From contig CM062387.1 of the NCBI GenBank assembly GCA_031310005.1, positions 1,984,001-2,048,000 of the forward strand: a stretch of DNA of 64,000 nt, written 5' to 3'. Below the pieces are notes generated by a model, which was not told the origin of the DNA, searched no databases, and saw nothing but the letters and a program-made list of their open reading frames with translations. Shown here one piece after another: positions 1 through 11,234 of this stretch (positions within the stretch are counted from its first letter, which is position 1; every line of letters begins with the position of its first letter). The DNA is from Dactylellina haptotyla (taxonomy: Eukaryota; Ascomycota; Orbiliomycetes; Orbiliales; Orbiliaceae). The position numbers and the translations under genes are program-made.

Positions 1-292
1 TATAATGTAGAAAGGTGGTCAATGTTGCACAAGGCTAGATAGATATGAAAGGTGTGACACAGAGTTCTCGAAAAAGACCTGGGCATATGCACGAGCTGGG
101 TGGCTGGCTAATTTATGTCTTGGAGATATATATCGATATAGATATAGGTGATATCGACATGGGTATACCGAGTTACGAGAATGAGGTTGTAGATATGCGA
201 CTATAAGCGTCTTCAATCAGAAATTAGGAGAGCAACCAACATACCGATCGCCTGGGTGTCATACTTTTTAGGTTAGGCCGTCCCCGATCAAA

Positions 293-2347
293 CTACCAGT
301 TAGTAGATAATAGTAGAGGTAAATTCCTAGCCTTTAGTGTCCGTATACACAACTGATGGAACAACTGGGGTATCCTAACACCAGATAGATCAATATTCTG
401 TAATGATATATGTAAAGACAAAATAATGAGAATACAGCATACCTCGGTAGCATCTAATAGCGATAAAACTTCATCCTGGCGCCAGTCGGCGATAACTCTA
501 CCATCCCCCGAACTCACTTGCTGCCAAACCAGCACTGCCAAACTGACCAATGCCAAAAAGTCTACGCCGGCGAGTATGATACCGATAGCCACGGCACTCA
601 TGGATGTATGATTGGGATCCCTGAATTTAATTTTTCCGCATAGTACTTTATTCAAGCCGTCGTCACCTCCCCGCTTATTCCAACTATTCACCATCCAACT
701 AAGGTCTAAGTATTTCGGGACCTCAATCGAATCAATGATCTCGAGCTGGATCCTCGCCAAAGATATTGAAAACCATCGGGTGAGCTCAATCTTCCATTGT
801 TCTGGATGAAGCCAAGCTTGTTCCTCACCGAAAACGTATGTTGCCGCTTGTAGAATAGCATCGGCGCGCCGAAACTGAAGAGTCGTTGCTAATGAATTAC
901 CTACAGCTATTGTTTCCACAAAAAAAAGGGAACGTGAAAGTTCGAAATATTCCCCACCCGTTGTATTCACGTGTTTTTCATAACCAGGGCCTAGGAGTTC
1001 TCTGAAGTATCCTTCTAAACTTTCAATCGAGGGGCTGACAAACAAGCTTAACGGAGGTGTGCAATGTCCAGTAATAGAGCTGCAGAATTGCTTTTGCTCG
1101 GTGCAAGCAATCATGTTGAGAAAGTTGTCCATAGTGTAGAACGGTCCTTCACCAGGTGGAACGTCCTCGGGTATGTGATGGACAGCGAACCAAGGATCAT
1201 CCGATGGTTTCAGAAACAGTAAATCCCCTTGCAGTAGCAAGACACTAATATCATGTGCTGATGGATTTTCTGGTCGAATGGGTAGATGAATTCCGTCGCC
1301 TAATACACCCGGAACAGGGACTACGTAGAGTGACCACCCTTCCGGATAATCGATTTTGTATGAATGAGTGAAGTTCTTGACTTGGTCTGGTCTCGCAGGA
1401 TCCAATTCTCCTTGATCTTGGAAAAAGGAGTATTCGTGATATCCATCTTCTTCTTGGAGAATTTTGAAAAGATTCACATCGACAACTGCACATCTAGACC
1501 AGCGCCTGAAAGATATCTGCTTCCCGTACTTGTTGTTTATACCCAGCTGACTTAACGTGACATTCCCAGAGTCCATGGAAAATGCCGACTCCTCGCCCCT
1601 CCAGCAGGTCCCGTTCCTGAATGGGCACCGGACATTGCTCTCCGTGAGGAACGGGATCGATCCCGTCATGAATTTGTTACAGTCCACGACAGATTGTGAG
1701 CTTCCCCCGCTATAGCAGGTCCGAGCATAGTTCTCTGCATCGACGCTTTTGTTTACTCCGAAATCCGCGAATACTTTCTTTAGCTGTACTCTGTCGTCAA
1801 ATGTCGTATTTGAATCGAGAGGTATTGGAACCCACACCCCACAAGTCGGCGTCACCTTCGAGACAACCACCTTCCCAACGACTATCTGTGACACCAGTAA
1901 CCCAGCAGCGATGAAGACGCAAACATGTGCAATCGAAAATACCGATACAACGAGCTCGCTAACGGACCGACCCGTAATCACCCGCTTGTACCCATCCCCA
2001 AACCAAGTCCCCATCAACCCCAAAACCGCACCAGCAGGAGTCTCAGAATTCCTCAAGATCACCCGTTGGATTCTAGTTTTCCGATCTGCTTCCCGCCTGA
2101 CATCTTCTTGAACCGCACTCCGACGACTGAGTAAAGCGTGACCTAACGATCGCCAAATGTGCCAACTTCGGCCGGCGGCGAGGGTTATAAACACCGTTAA
2201 GGCGGCCAGCAGGACTGTCGCGTGACCGTCTTTAAGGGTAAGGGTCGGTCCTAGGAAGGGACCACGGTCGTGGTCATACCAGAAGCCCACTTTTACTGCC
2301 TTTATATTTTGGCCGGATTGGTAGGCGCTTCGGTAGGTATTACTCAT
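293..2347 (-). CDS. Multi-pass membrane protein of unknown function, fungal type
   Basis: I do not recognise a named family. The reading frame is open for 684 codons. It has a membrane segment at about residues 43-58, a second at about 131-155, then a long region (about 160-580) with scattered cysteines and several N-glycosylation sequons (NTT, NKS, NVT, NFT, NHT), and a third membrane segment at about 584-608. This suggests a large extracellular or lumenal domain held between membrane anchors, a layout known from many uncharacterised Pezizomycotina proteins. A 45-base stretch (398-442 on the minus strand) begins GTATGC, ends TTACAG, and is a multiple of three without a stop. It can therefore be spliced (669 aa) or kept (684 aa). 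The start is the first ATG of the frame. No partner gene is evident. Confidence 0.75.
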   Translation of the reverse strand: MSNTYRSAYQSGQNIKAVKVGFWYDHDRGPFLGPTLTLKDGHATVLLAALTVFITLAAGRSWHIWRSLGHALLSRRSAVQEDVRREADRKTRIQRVILRNSETPAGAVLGLMGTWFGDGYKRVITGRSVSELVVSVFSIAHVCVFIAAGLLVSQIVVGKVVVSKVTPTCGVWVPIPLDSNTTFDDRVQLKKVFADFGVNKSVDAENYARTCYSGGSSQSVVDCNKFMTGSIPFLTESNVRCPFRNGTCWRGEESAFSMDSGNVTLSQLGINNKYGKQISFRRWSRCAVVDVNLFKILQEEDGYHEYSFFQDQGELDPARPDQVKNFTHSYKIDYPEGWSLYVVPVPGVLGDGIHLPIRPENPSAHDISVLLLQGDLLFLKPSDDPWFAVHHIPEDVPPGEGPFYTMDNFLNMIACTEQKQFCSSITGHCTPPLSLFVSPSIESLEGYFRELLGPGYEKHVNTTGGEYFELSRSLFFVETIAVGNSLATTLQFRRADAILQAATYVFGEEQAWLHPEQWKIELTRWFSISLARIQLEIIDSIEVPKYLDLSWMVNSWNKRGGDDGLNKVLCGKIKFRDPNHTSMSAVAIGIILAGVDFLALVSLAVLVWQQVSSGDGRVIADWRQDEVLSLLDATEVCCILIILSLHISLQNIDLSGVRIPQLFHQLCIRTLKARNLPLLLSTNW

Positions 2348-4767
2348 AATTTATATAAGAGGGCGTAAGATATATATATAATTGAATTAGGATGCAAATG
2401 CAAGACCCTGGTTGGATATATCGATATGAGACGACCCACAACATAATTGCACTTTCCCATCCAAAAGCCAAAGGAAAAATGAGGAAAGCTATAAATCGTC
2501 TTCTCTCTGTTTTTGAAGCGGGGACACCTATATTTTTAACCACCCTTCATTCAGTCTCATATCTAATTACTTGGAAAACATCCATTCGGTTTATCTATTG
2601 TTTCCCGTCCCTCCAATCGTCCAATTCCTTGGTCAAACAATATCTCCACCAATTCAGAAAGCCGTGGCGTTCGCCGCGTCGCTATCTTGTCTTGGTATAC
2701 ATCAATACCGTCAGCCTCGAACTGCTGTTAACTGCATGCACACACCAATTTGTTATATTTCTCGTCGATCGTTTTTTTGTCAGGTCTCGACCGTCAAAAA
2801 CGAGTTGCAGTGTATAAAATACCTTCAAGAATCAATCAAGTTATTTAGCTAGCCTGCGCCTGAGTACTTGAGTATTTAATCGATTTGAATACACAGCCTA
2901 TCTACTTTTGACGGTTCGGAAAAAGCAAGCGCGTCCGACTTACCTTAAGAAAATCCTATCGAATATCTCACAAATCACCTTCGTATCCAATTTGATTAGA
3001 ATAGAGCAATCAAGGACGAGCCACAAGCACGTACCCTTTACTCGCCACCAGCAATCTAGACTCCTCGCCTCACCAAATATAAAATAAAATCTCGCGCACT
3101 GATGTCACTATCCAACAGCGGGTGCATCGAATGGCAGCCGGCAGCCTCGTTGCATGCCAGCAAAATGGGACAATACCGATGTTGATAATGTGTTGCTGCG
3201 AGTTGACACCGCCTCTTCAACCAGTCTTGTACCTAGACAAAATTGTGGTGCCGACCGAACTCTTCAACAATGTGTTGAGGTGAAGTCGGTCGCCAACACA
3301 TGCCTCCTCGGCTTCCATTCTTGCGAACGGAATCGAATTCCCTCCCGTCATGCAAGGGACTGAGTTTCCCACCCTCTGAACATCGGTCATCCTAGAGGAA
3401 CGGATAGCTCAGACTATATTTGGTTACCGAGATAGCGGTCAGACGAGCTGGTGTCCCTTTTAGCTTCTCGCGCGGAGAATTTTTGATAATCGTCCCCTAG
3501 CAGGATGATATTACCGTCTTTGGTAACCTCTCAGCCTTATCCTACCTGTCTTTGAAGACGCAAACGGGAGTATTACAACTTGCTTGGTCAAGCTTGTGTA
3601 AGCTTGTTCCCAACGGCGCCCATTGAGGCGCTGCACTGGTGCTTGCGCAAGCTAGTTTGAACAATCTTGCGAGATATGGGAGATATGATAAATTGATACG
3701 CGATAGGAAAGGGGATAATATATAGCCCGGAATCGACTGCCCTATTGGTCACGGCGAGTCGCAAGCCGTGCAGCGGAGCAGCATTCTTAATATCAACATA
3801 GCTTGCTTGCCGGCTTGCGGCGCGCGCACGGCGCAGATTGGAGCCCTTCATTTTGATTGATTACATGAAAAGTCGGGTTTCCGTGGGAGCTAGCTTTCCG
3901 TTGAGGTACCTCGTTTTGTTTTTGTCTTTTTCTATGCACCGTTTGATCCGCCCAGAAGGACGAGAGAACAGGGCTGTGCTTTTTCTCGCCCCTCCATCTC
4001 ATCAATTGAAGGTACGCGAAGGAAGCTTGGGTGGAGCTAGCGGTACCAGGGATAGCTGTAAAAGATTTTCGGCGTTTCTATGGTGGTTCCCCTCTTCGAG
4101 GAATGGATGCGCTCGCCCTGCAACATCAACGGAGCTTGGAATTCTGCTCTGAGATATGGCGCGAGCTGGGTCGAGCTCGGTGCTTCTGTGTAGCAGCAGA
4201 ATCTTGCTTCAATTGTCGTGGTTTTACTGTTTTTTGGCTCTGTGGAAGGGCTGTTGAGGTATTTGGAGATATCCCCGCGGCGCGACGTAAGCTCTTGGTT
4301 ATTGCAACTGGAATCTTACCGCCACAGTCAGTCGGTCAGATTAAGGGAGCACGAACCCTGCGAGATTAGCCTGCCCCCTGAAGCTCTCTCTCTTTTCTTC
4401 TTCTCGTTTCCAATGGATTAGCGGATTGGAGTAGCTGTGGTAGCATTGCAGGCAGGACGGGTACAAGTATCAGTTAGCAGAATGGGGAAATGTTATTCTG
4501 GCGTCTTCGGCCACCCCACTTTCTCCTGACACCACCACCATTTCTCTCGCTTCTCTCACTTCTTCCCATCCTCGTCCTCTCTTCTGTTCCTCACCCAACT
4601 GCCTGATAACTGCCGTCATCTTGATCCAGTTTCGTTCAGACCTGCTTCTATCCGCTCATCCCGATTGCGTCTGCGCCTGCCCGGATTTCGGTACTTCAAT
4701 TGGCGATATTCAGCTCCCCGCTGCTGTCCTCTCTATTTAAGCTCCCGGCTCTGCTTCCCTCATAACC
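2348..4767. other. Gene-poor stretch upstream of the dehydratase
   Basis: No convincing gene was seen. The open frames here are short, change composition erratically and lack splice-supported extension. The last 250 bases before 4767 are rich in C and T, as expected for the promoter and 5' leader of the plus-strand dehydratase gene. Confidence 0.5.
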
Positions 4768-4845
4768 ATGCCTCGCCATTCGCACTCAGGATCCGTCTGT
4801 AAGTTTCTACTGATTTTTCTTCGTCTCTTTCACTACACTCGATAG
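4768..4845 (+). promoter_or_regulatory. Upstream ORF in the dehydratase leader
   Basis: An ATG at 4768 opens a 25-codon frame (ATGCCTCGCCATTCG...) ending before the main start at 4941. A GTAAGT at about 4800 with a TATATAG acceptor at 4930 could splice this leader. In that form the small frame would run past the main ATG in a different frame. Either way it could lower translation of the dehydratase. This is an inference from position only. Confidence 0.35.
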
Positions 4846-4940
4846 ACTATTTTGTTCTTTTTACTATTTTTTAATATAATACCGTCCATTATCTTGTTGT
4901 TCTCGCGTTATCATATCGTACCATATATAGACCTGCTATC

Positions 4941-6368
4941 ATGTTTGCCCACAAGCCCCAAAGCGACGACAATTCCAACATCAAGGGAGGACTCAGGCTA
5001 ATCAAGCGCAAAGCTTCGGTCGAGAACCGTCTGAAGGACACCGGAATATGGAAGGAGGCGCCCTTGCTCAAGGGCACCACCAAGTTCGAGCCGCTGCCTG
5101 ATGTCAAGAACATCATGATCACTGGTGGGGCGGGCTTTATGTGAGTACCCTCTCCAATTGCCCAAATATAACTCGCCCAAAACCCACCTTCCCACATGTG
5201 GTCCACGCGATTATACCTTCTATAAATGCCGATTGATAGGCAATTGATAATAAATACGTACTAACGGGTGTAATTATAGCGCCTGCTGGCTCGTCCGCCA
5301 CCTGACGACCACGTACGAGGGCATCTACAACATTGTCTCGTTCGACAAGCTCGACTACTGCGCCTCCCTCAACAACACCCGCATGCTCGACAGCCTGCCC
5401 AACTTCAAGTTCTTCCACGGCGACATCACCGACGTCGACGACGTCAAGGCCTGCATCCGGGAGAACAACATTGACACAATCTTCCACTTCGCCGCCCAGT
5501 CCCACGTCGATCTCTCCTTCGGTAACTCCTACCAGTTCACCGAGACCAACGTCTACGGCACCCACGTGCTCCTCGAATGCGCCAAGAACTTGGGCATCAA
5601 GAAGTTCGTCCACATCTCCACCGATGAGGTCTACGGTGAAGTCGAGGAGGATGGCGAGGACTTGCTCGAAACCAGCATCCTCGCCCCCACTAACCCCTAC
5701 GCTGCCTCCAAGGCTGCCGCCGAGATGTTGGTGAACGCATACTACAAGAGCTTCAAGCTTCCTGTCATCATCGTCCGAAGTAACAACGTCTACGGACCCC
5801 ACCAGTTCCCAGAGAGTGCGTATCACCCTCCAATATTCCCCTCTTCCATTTTAGAAATATTTAAATGCTAACAAATACACTAGAGGTCATCCCGAAATTC
5901 ACCTGCCTCCTCCACCAAAACGGCAAGCTCCTCCTCCACGGTGACGGTCTGCACACCCGCCGCTACCTCTTCGCAGGCGACGCCGCCGACGCTTTCGACA
6001 CAATCCTGCACAAGGGTGACATCGGCCAAATCTACAATGTCGGTTCCTACGACGAAATCAGCAACACAGACCTCTGCAAAAAGCTCATCGCGGAATTCGG
6101 CCACCCAGCCGAGAAGTATGACGAAATCGTCGAGCACGTCCGTGACCGTCCGTTCAACGACCGCAGATACGCCGTCGACGGAACAAAACTTAGACAGTTA
6201 GGATGGGATCAGAAGACAACGTTCGCCGAGGGACTCAAGCTTACCGTTGAGTGGTACCGTAAATTCGGTGCCGCCTGGTGGGGGGATATTTCGAACGTTA
6301 TCGGCGTCGCTTTCCCCGTCGTCGATCATAAATTGCACGAGGTCGTTGTCGCGCCTGAGAATATGTAA
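4941..6368 (+). CDS. UDP/dTDP-glucose 4,6-dehydratase (fungal rhamnose pathway)
   Basis: Three exons, 4941-5140, 5280-5815 and 5884-6368, give 406 aa. Phase closes at both introns, which carry GTGAGT or GTGCGT donors and CTAAC branch sites. The protein is an NAD-dependent extended short-chain dehydrogenase. It has a Rossmann glycine motif GGAGFI at about residues 62-67, completed only by splicing, a TDE catalytic triplet at about 181-183, and YAASK (Tyr207, Lys211). The TDE triplet separates 4,6-dehydratases from 4-epimerases. The enzyme converts nucleotide-glucose to the 4-keto-6-deoxy sugar in the cytosol, the first step to UDP-rhamnose in fungi such as Botrytis and Magnaporthe. The roughly 55-residue N-terminal extension before the fold is not catalytic. 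The initiator is the ATG at 4941; the upstream ATG at 4768 is out of frame in every splice form I could build. Confidence 0.93.
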
Positions 6369-6688
6369 AACCTGGCGGTTCTCTTCTCCTTTTTAACTAT
6401 ATCTTGAATGAATTTACGCCTATAACACGCATGCCCCTGTGAGGGTTTGGTTATATTAAATGTGCTAGTGTAATTTAATTACTATTTTGACATATAATGA
6501 AATATATACTCTTTTGGATCTTGATGGGAGAAATTTTATCAATGGATATGGTTCGGTATGGTGGATAGATAGGCTTTGGAATAGTTAAATAGAACATATG
6601 CACAAGCATTCTTTGCAAAAAAGAAATATAATCAGAATCGGAAAGGAACTTCAACATGTTCTGACTTATAATAGCTATCAAAGTAAAT
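6369..6688. other. Convergent 3' intergenic spacer
   Basis: AT-rich spacer between the plus-strand dehydratase stop and the end of the minus-strand gene that follows. It presumably holds both 3' UTRs. No gene seen. Confidence 0.4.
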
Positions 6689-7596
6689 CTAGCAGACATA
6701 AAGAACGCGTTTATGTAAACGTAGTATATTCGACACTCTACTAGAATGTAATTCATTGTACCTTGTATTTTCTAATACGGCGATGGCTGCTAGTTTTATA
6801 GAGAGGCTAGCTATAGGTTGGATTCCCTGGGACTCGTTAGTTGGTTGAGGGTATTCTTCAGTGTCCTGGGCAGTAGCTTTTGGGCTTTCAGAAGCTCCCA
6901 GAACTTCCTCGTGGTCTTGAGGCTGGGCCGGGCTGGGAGCGGCCAGAGGCATAGAATTGCTGGCCATCTGTTCGAGAAGGACTTTATTTTCAATTTGAAG
7001 CGGAGCTATAGGCTGCCCATGGGTGACATCTTCGGGGGCGTAAATAGTAGGTGAGGTTGGCCGTCGTAAAGCCTCTATTTTAGCTCCCCACTCAGCTATA
7101 AATTCATCCAACATCGCCCTCAGTTGTTCTTCGATCTCTGCGATGCTCTGACTAAAATTCTCGTGAGGGGATCTAAGGCACGTTCTGGTATCTACGCTTA
7201 GAGATCGCGCACTCCTGTTGACTAGTGGCACTCTGCGGCTTGCGAATGACGTATTGCTGCTGGCGCTTGGATATTTAATCCAAGATGTAGCACTTCTGCG
7301 GATAGCCGGTGATTTCTGAGTTGGAGAAGATGAGAGTTGGCTGGCTGTGTGAAGCTTCGTTAATATCGGATCAATTCACAAATCTATACGCTCTTTACAA
7401 AGAATTTGATGCCCAAAGTGCTTGATTGATGGATGTAAAAGATTTATTTAGGAGAAATTTCACTATTATATGAATGAAAGAGAATATGTCGAGTTCAGAG
7501 ATATATATAACTGAAACTACGAGATACGCTTAACTTACCTTGGGCAATCTGTGCATCGATGGCAAGAGCGCGCTGCTTAACGCTTCCCTTATTCAT
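6689..7596 (-). CDS. Hypothetical protein, two exons, low-complexity
   Basis: Exon 1 (7539-7596) encodes 19 residues starting MNKGSVKQ. It ends in a GTAAGT donor in phase 1 and joins an exon from 7344 to 6689 after a CACACAG acceptor; the joined frame gives about 237 aa. The protein is Ser/Pro/Gln-rich. A predicted helical stretch, with EIEEQLRAMLDEF at its core, sits near the middle. There is no signal peptide or membrane segment. I do not recognise a family. The C-terminal residues after LAAIAVLE look unlike protein, so a further 3' intron is possible. Expect few homologues. Confidence 0.45.
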
Positions 7597-9573
7597 ATTG
7601 ACTAGAACAACAACAATATATATTTCCGGAAATAGGTCGATTGATACGAAATACCTAGTGGTATAAGCTGGTGCGCCTGGATGTTTATGCTTTTATTTAA
7701 GTCTGAAAAGTTAGACAGACTTAGATGTTGCTAGTTGGTGATCCTTAACACTATGTGACTGCTTTGGTCTCGGAATTTTCTCTTGATATTTATAAGCAGT
7801 TTAAGCTTCCTCTCAAAGCACTTACTCCGCTTCTTTGATCACGCATTGGGTATAAATTCATGGGGGTGTAAGATCCAGAATTATGTTTGGACAATTAGTC
7901 TATATGTTGCAAAGCGATCCTTTACTAATTCTTTTCAGTTCTAGTCACCACAGAAAGCTCTCGGCCATACCAAGAACTAGAAATTTCACTGATAGCAAAA
8001 ATCTTGGCTGGTCCACTAGCTCAAGTGCGCCTCGCTCAGGATCTTTTTTATCTATATCGATGAAGGTTCGGTGATTATAACCGGTCAATGTACCAAAAAT
8101 GATAATCTGCACGATCCTAATCGGTGGTTGCCGATGAGCTTTGCATGTGTGATGACTTGTCCCTTCTCATTCATATGAGCAACTAGAGGTGGTAGCGGAT
8201 CGGTCAAACGGAGGGTCACGGGTCCGCCTCCGCGAAATCTGACTTCAAAGATTTAGCTGGAGGGTTTTATCAATGCTATAACCCGGTATTTTGGTTCGCG
8301 CCATTGAAAGGATTCAATCAGAGTGTGCATAACTTGTTTTGCACGGGGTGTGCATGCATGTGTGTCCGCGAAGAGGTATCGTTGCGATATCAAGGGCTGA
8401 ACTAGCACTTCGCACTGATACAGAACGCGATTTTAACGAAACGCGGGGATGCACCGAGCTATACCCCGCCAATAGAAAGACGGGAGTGATGAGATTTTGG
8501 ATGGGGGTGGTCGATGATCATTGGGATGAGATGGTTTCAGAGCTAGTGGGGTAGTTGCAGGTGACTATCTACTTTTGCAGCGGGCATGATGCATAAGGAA
8601 TGTGCAATGAAAAGTCAAACCATTGCTACCCTAGCATCCTCCTTTGGATACTTAGCAAATTATATGAAGTATTTGGGGGGCACTGTGGGCGAACCGGAGA
8701 AACTCCTATATTTGTTTAACTGAAGGGTAACATATTAACAAGGTTTCTCCTGCCATGAGTTTGCTGGGCATGTACATGTACAAACGCGTTTGTGTAGAGC
8801 GAATCATGAAAGCCTTGTTTGCGTAAAGTAGGAAATATTTGTATTCCAAGCCAGGACTAATTCTAAGGAGAGCTACAGCGAACCCGAACTGTTGTTTTTG
8901 TTGTAATTATTTGACTGCCAAGCATATACTCATAGCATTGTTATGTCCGCGCAACCAGCTCCGGAGGAGTTCCTCCAACATGATTGTAATACATGTATAT
9001 TCATTCGCACCCCATCTCCTGGCCTGCCCAATTATTGCAATTCTCCAATTTGTAGGTTAGGCGTCCTAGCCGCCAGTATCCCTTTGTCTGCTCAGATGGC
9101 TTATTTCGTTTCAATAAAAAATTTGATATTTGAGAGTCATATGGTCTTACGTAAGATTACTTGATCTAGTGGTGTTTTATAGACGCATTCCTGATGTAAT
9201 AAAGGGTTACCTTAGTATATATGCTAATAGCTTAACTATAAACTGAGCTATACAGGGTCAGAATATGGTTCAAGCATAAAGGAGAACTAAAAGAATCTCG
9301 ACGATTAAAAAAGTCTCAAGCAGAGAGTATCTCTCTTGGTGATCATATTAGCAGTAAATTGAGACCAGTGCGAATAACCACGTTGTTAAGTGATATCGCA
9401 GTTCCAGGGATGGAGATATACCTAAGCATTGATTTACCTCAAATTTTCTCTAATTATCACAAGTTTTTCGGTTGCCAACTATCAAGCAATATTAATATTC
9501 AAGTATAGTTTAAATTGCGATTCACGGAAGTATTCAAATAATATTTAAACTATATTTCTATTCCTCATACACG

Positions 9574-9608
9574 ATGCCCTGAAATAGTCGATGCCCTGAA
9601 ATAGTCGA
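9574..9608. repeat. Two tandem copies of CGATGCCCTGAAATAGT
   Basis: The 17-base unit CGATGCCCTGAAATAGT occurs twice head to tail and is followed by a partial third start (CGATGCTAT). It lies in non-coding, AT-rich DNA. It is most simply a slippage or repair duplication. Confidence 0.7.
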
Positions 9609-9726
9609 TGCTATGGGATACCGACTTGCCGTAACGCAAATTTAGACATATCGATGAATCATAATATTATTCGCAGGCAAATGGAAACTCTAATTTTGAG
9701 TGGGATATTGTTTTATTAAAATAAAG

Positions 9727-9765
9727 AGCTCAGCTCGCGTCTGGCTTACGAGACAAAGCTGAGCT
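9727..9765. repeat. Inverted repeat, AGCTCAGCT ... AGCTGAGCT
   Basis: Nine-base perfect arms flank about 21 bases. Within these, GTCT and AGAC can also pair, so the whole can fold as a long hairpin. It lies about 150 bases beyond the stop codon of the minus-strand coiled-coil gene and might sit in its 3' UTR. Confidence 0.55.
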
Positions 9766-9912
9766 GACTAGAATTAATAGTTTTAGCAACAGTGGGAAAA
9801 AAAGCGAGAGACCACATGAAGAGAAAGGAAGAAAATAGTGGAAAGAAAGCGCAACGGAAGAAAATATTTCATTATTACCCCCGCGTGGTCCCCAGTCCCG
9901 CACTCTGTAGGC

Positions 9913-10885
9913 TCACAGTGTCGATGTATGGATTCCAGGTTGTTTGTCACGACTGGGCTCTGGCGTTTTTTCTAGTAGATCGGTTAATTCTTGCATTTTG
10001 GTGTTCAGTTTGGGCGCTGTTTCTTCAAGCTCTTGCTGTAACCTTTTTATCCGCTCTAAGGTTTTCTTGTTTTCTTCTTTGAAAAGTTTAAGATACTCTT
10101 GCTTCCTTTGCGTTGCTTTTACACTAGCCTCTTGCTCAAGGCTCAGTTTTAATTCTGTGATCGTTTCAGTGAGTTGGAGTACCTATTCCGTCATATTAGA
10201 GTCAGCCCAATCTATGACTTTGCGCATATAATTATATAGAGATCATTATATCATTGCATATTGTAGACTTGCATTGTACTCGTATATAGCGACCCATCGT
10301 TTTTCCAGCTTGTCTTTCTCGCGGTCTTTGAGCGCGATCATAGCGATGACGAAGGCAGAAATCGCCATGAAACAGAAACGTAATATATAGATTACGTCTC
10401 GTCTATTGTGCAAACTCGCACTACACGTATAACTATTAGATACATATTATAAAATAAAGCCATCTGAATAGTATTACAAAGCAGAAAAGGTTCTCACAAT
10501 GTTTTGCTCCAAATACTTTGGCGCTCATGAGAGGAGGACTACAGTGACACAATGTTTCGATTAAATTAGTTGCAACATCAATGTGAAAGAAATGCTACCT
10601 GTCAACGTATACAGGCTTTTTGAATGATTCTACCTTCGGTGGCTCTGATTCTTGGTGCGTCACTCTAGCTGCCAAGAATTCGAGGAAATATCCGATGACT
10701 GCGGTTACAAGAGCGATATAAATTCTCGCTTTAGTCAGATAATCCTCGGTATGCGCTCTTACAGCATTCGGGTAAGCATGATCTCGCTTCAGGTCTGCTA
10801 GCAAACCTTCAAATCTCGAAATTTTTGCCTCGATGGGCAGACTTAGGTTTTTGGAGAGCTCCTCAGCAACAATGGATCTGAACAT
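9913..10885 (-). CDS. Membrane-anchored coiled-coil protein (hypothetical, multi-exon)
   Basis: Exon 1 (10613-10885) starts MFRSIVAEEL and carries a hydrophobic segment around residues 55-72. A GTATAC donor joins it to a 41-base exon (10498-10538), then to an exon from 10402 encoding a second hydrophobic segment (core AISAFVIAMIAL) followed by a charged KDREKDKLEK stretch. The last exon (10182-9913) is a clear coiled coil rich in E, K, L and Q, ending at a TGA. The junction between the third and fourth exons is not settled; no in-phase consensus donor stands out. I do not recognise a family. The layout of hydrophobic anchors then coiled coil suggests an organelle or membrane tether, but this is inference. 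Confidence 0.45.
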
Positions 10886-11234
10886 TGTGATTAAGGGAAC
10901 CAGTTATCGATGAACGTTGTCTTGATGGTATGTTGAGATTGACGGGGATGATGGAAGTTGCATAATTGAAAGAAAATAAAATTTTCTTTCTTGAATTTGT
11001 GGAATGTGCATAGACGTACGATTACACCCATCTAGTAAGCATAGCGAAGCCTTTCTAGCAACGTTATAGACAGTGCGCGTCCGACAAAACCCAATACATA
11101 CAAAAGAACACACATACACAGAGAGAGGTTAAGAAACGTTCGAAACTATCGAATGATGTTTGAATCTACAGGCCGTCACATCATACTCTAAAAGCTTTTC
11201 AAAACCCATCGTCTGGCGCATATCAGAGATTTTC
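10886..11234. other. Intergenic spacer
   Basis: AT-rich spacer between two minus-strand hypothetical genes. No gene or clear signal seen beyond general promoter-like AT richness. Confidence 0.4.

Larger units (their letters stand above)
7597..9912. other. AT-rich gene-poor region
   Basis: No gene could be supported over 2.3 kb. It holds a 17-18 bp direct repeat near 9574-9608 and an inverted repeat at 9727-9765. Short open frames exist but show no splice-supported continuation or recognisable motif. Confidence 0.45.

Noticed and set aside
2392-2817. 141-codon plus-strand frame
   Set aside because: Overlaps other open frames in AT-rich DNA, with no recognised domain and no consistent splicing.
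5137-5826. 229-codon minus-strand frame across the dehydratase
   Set aside because: Antisense shadow of the well-supported dehydratase exon, produced by its high third-position GC.
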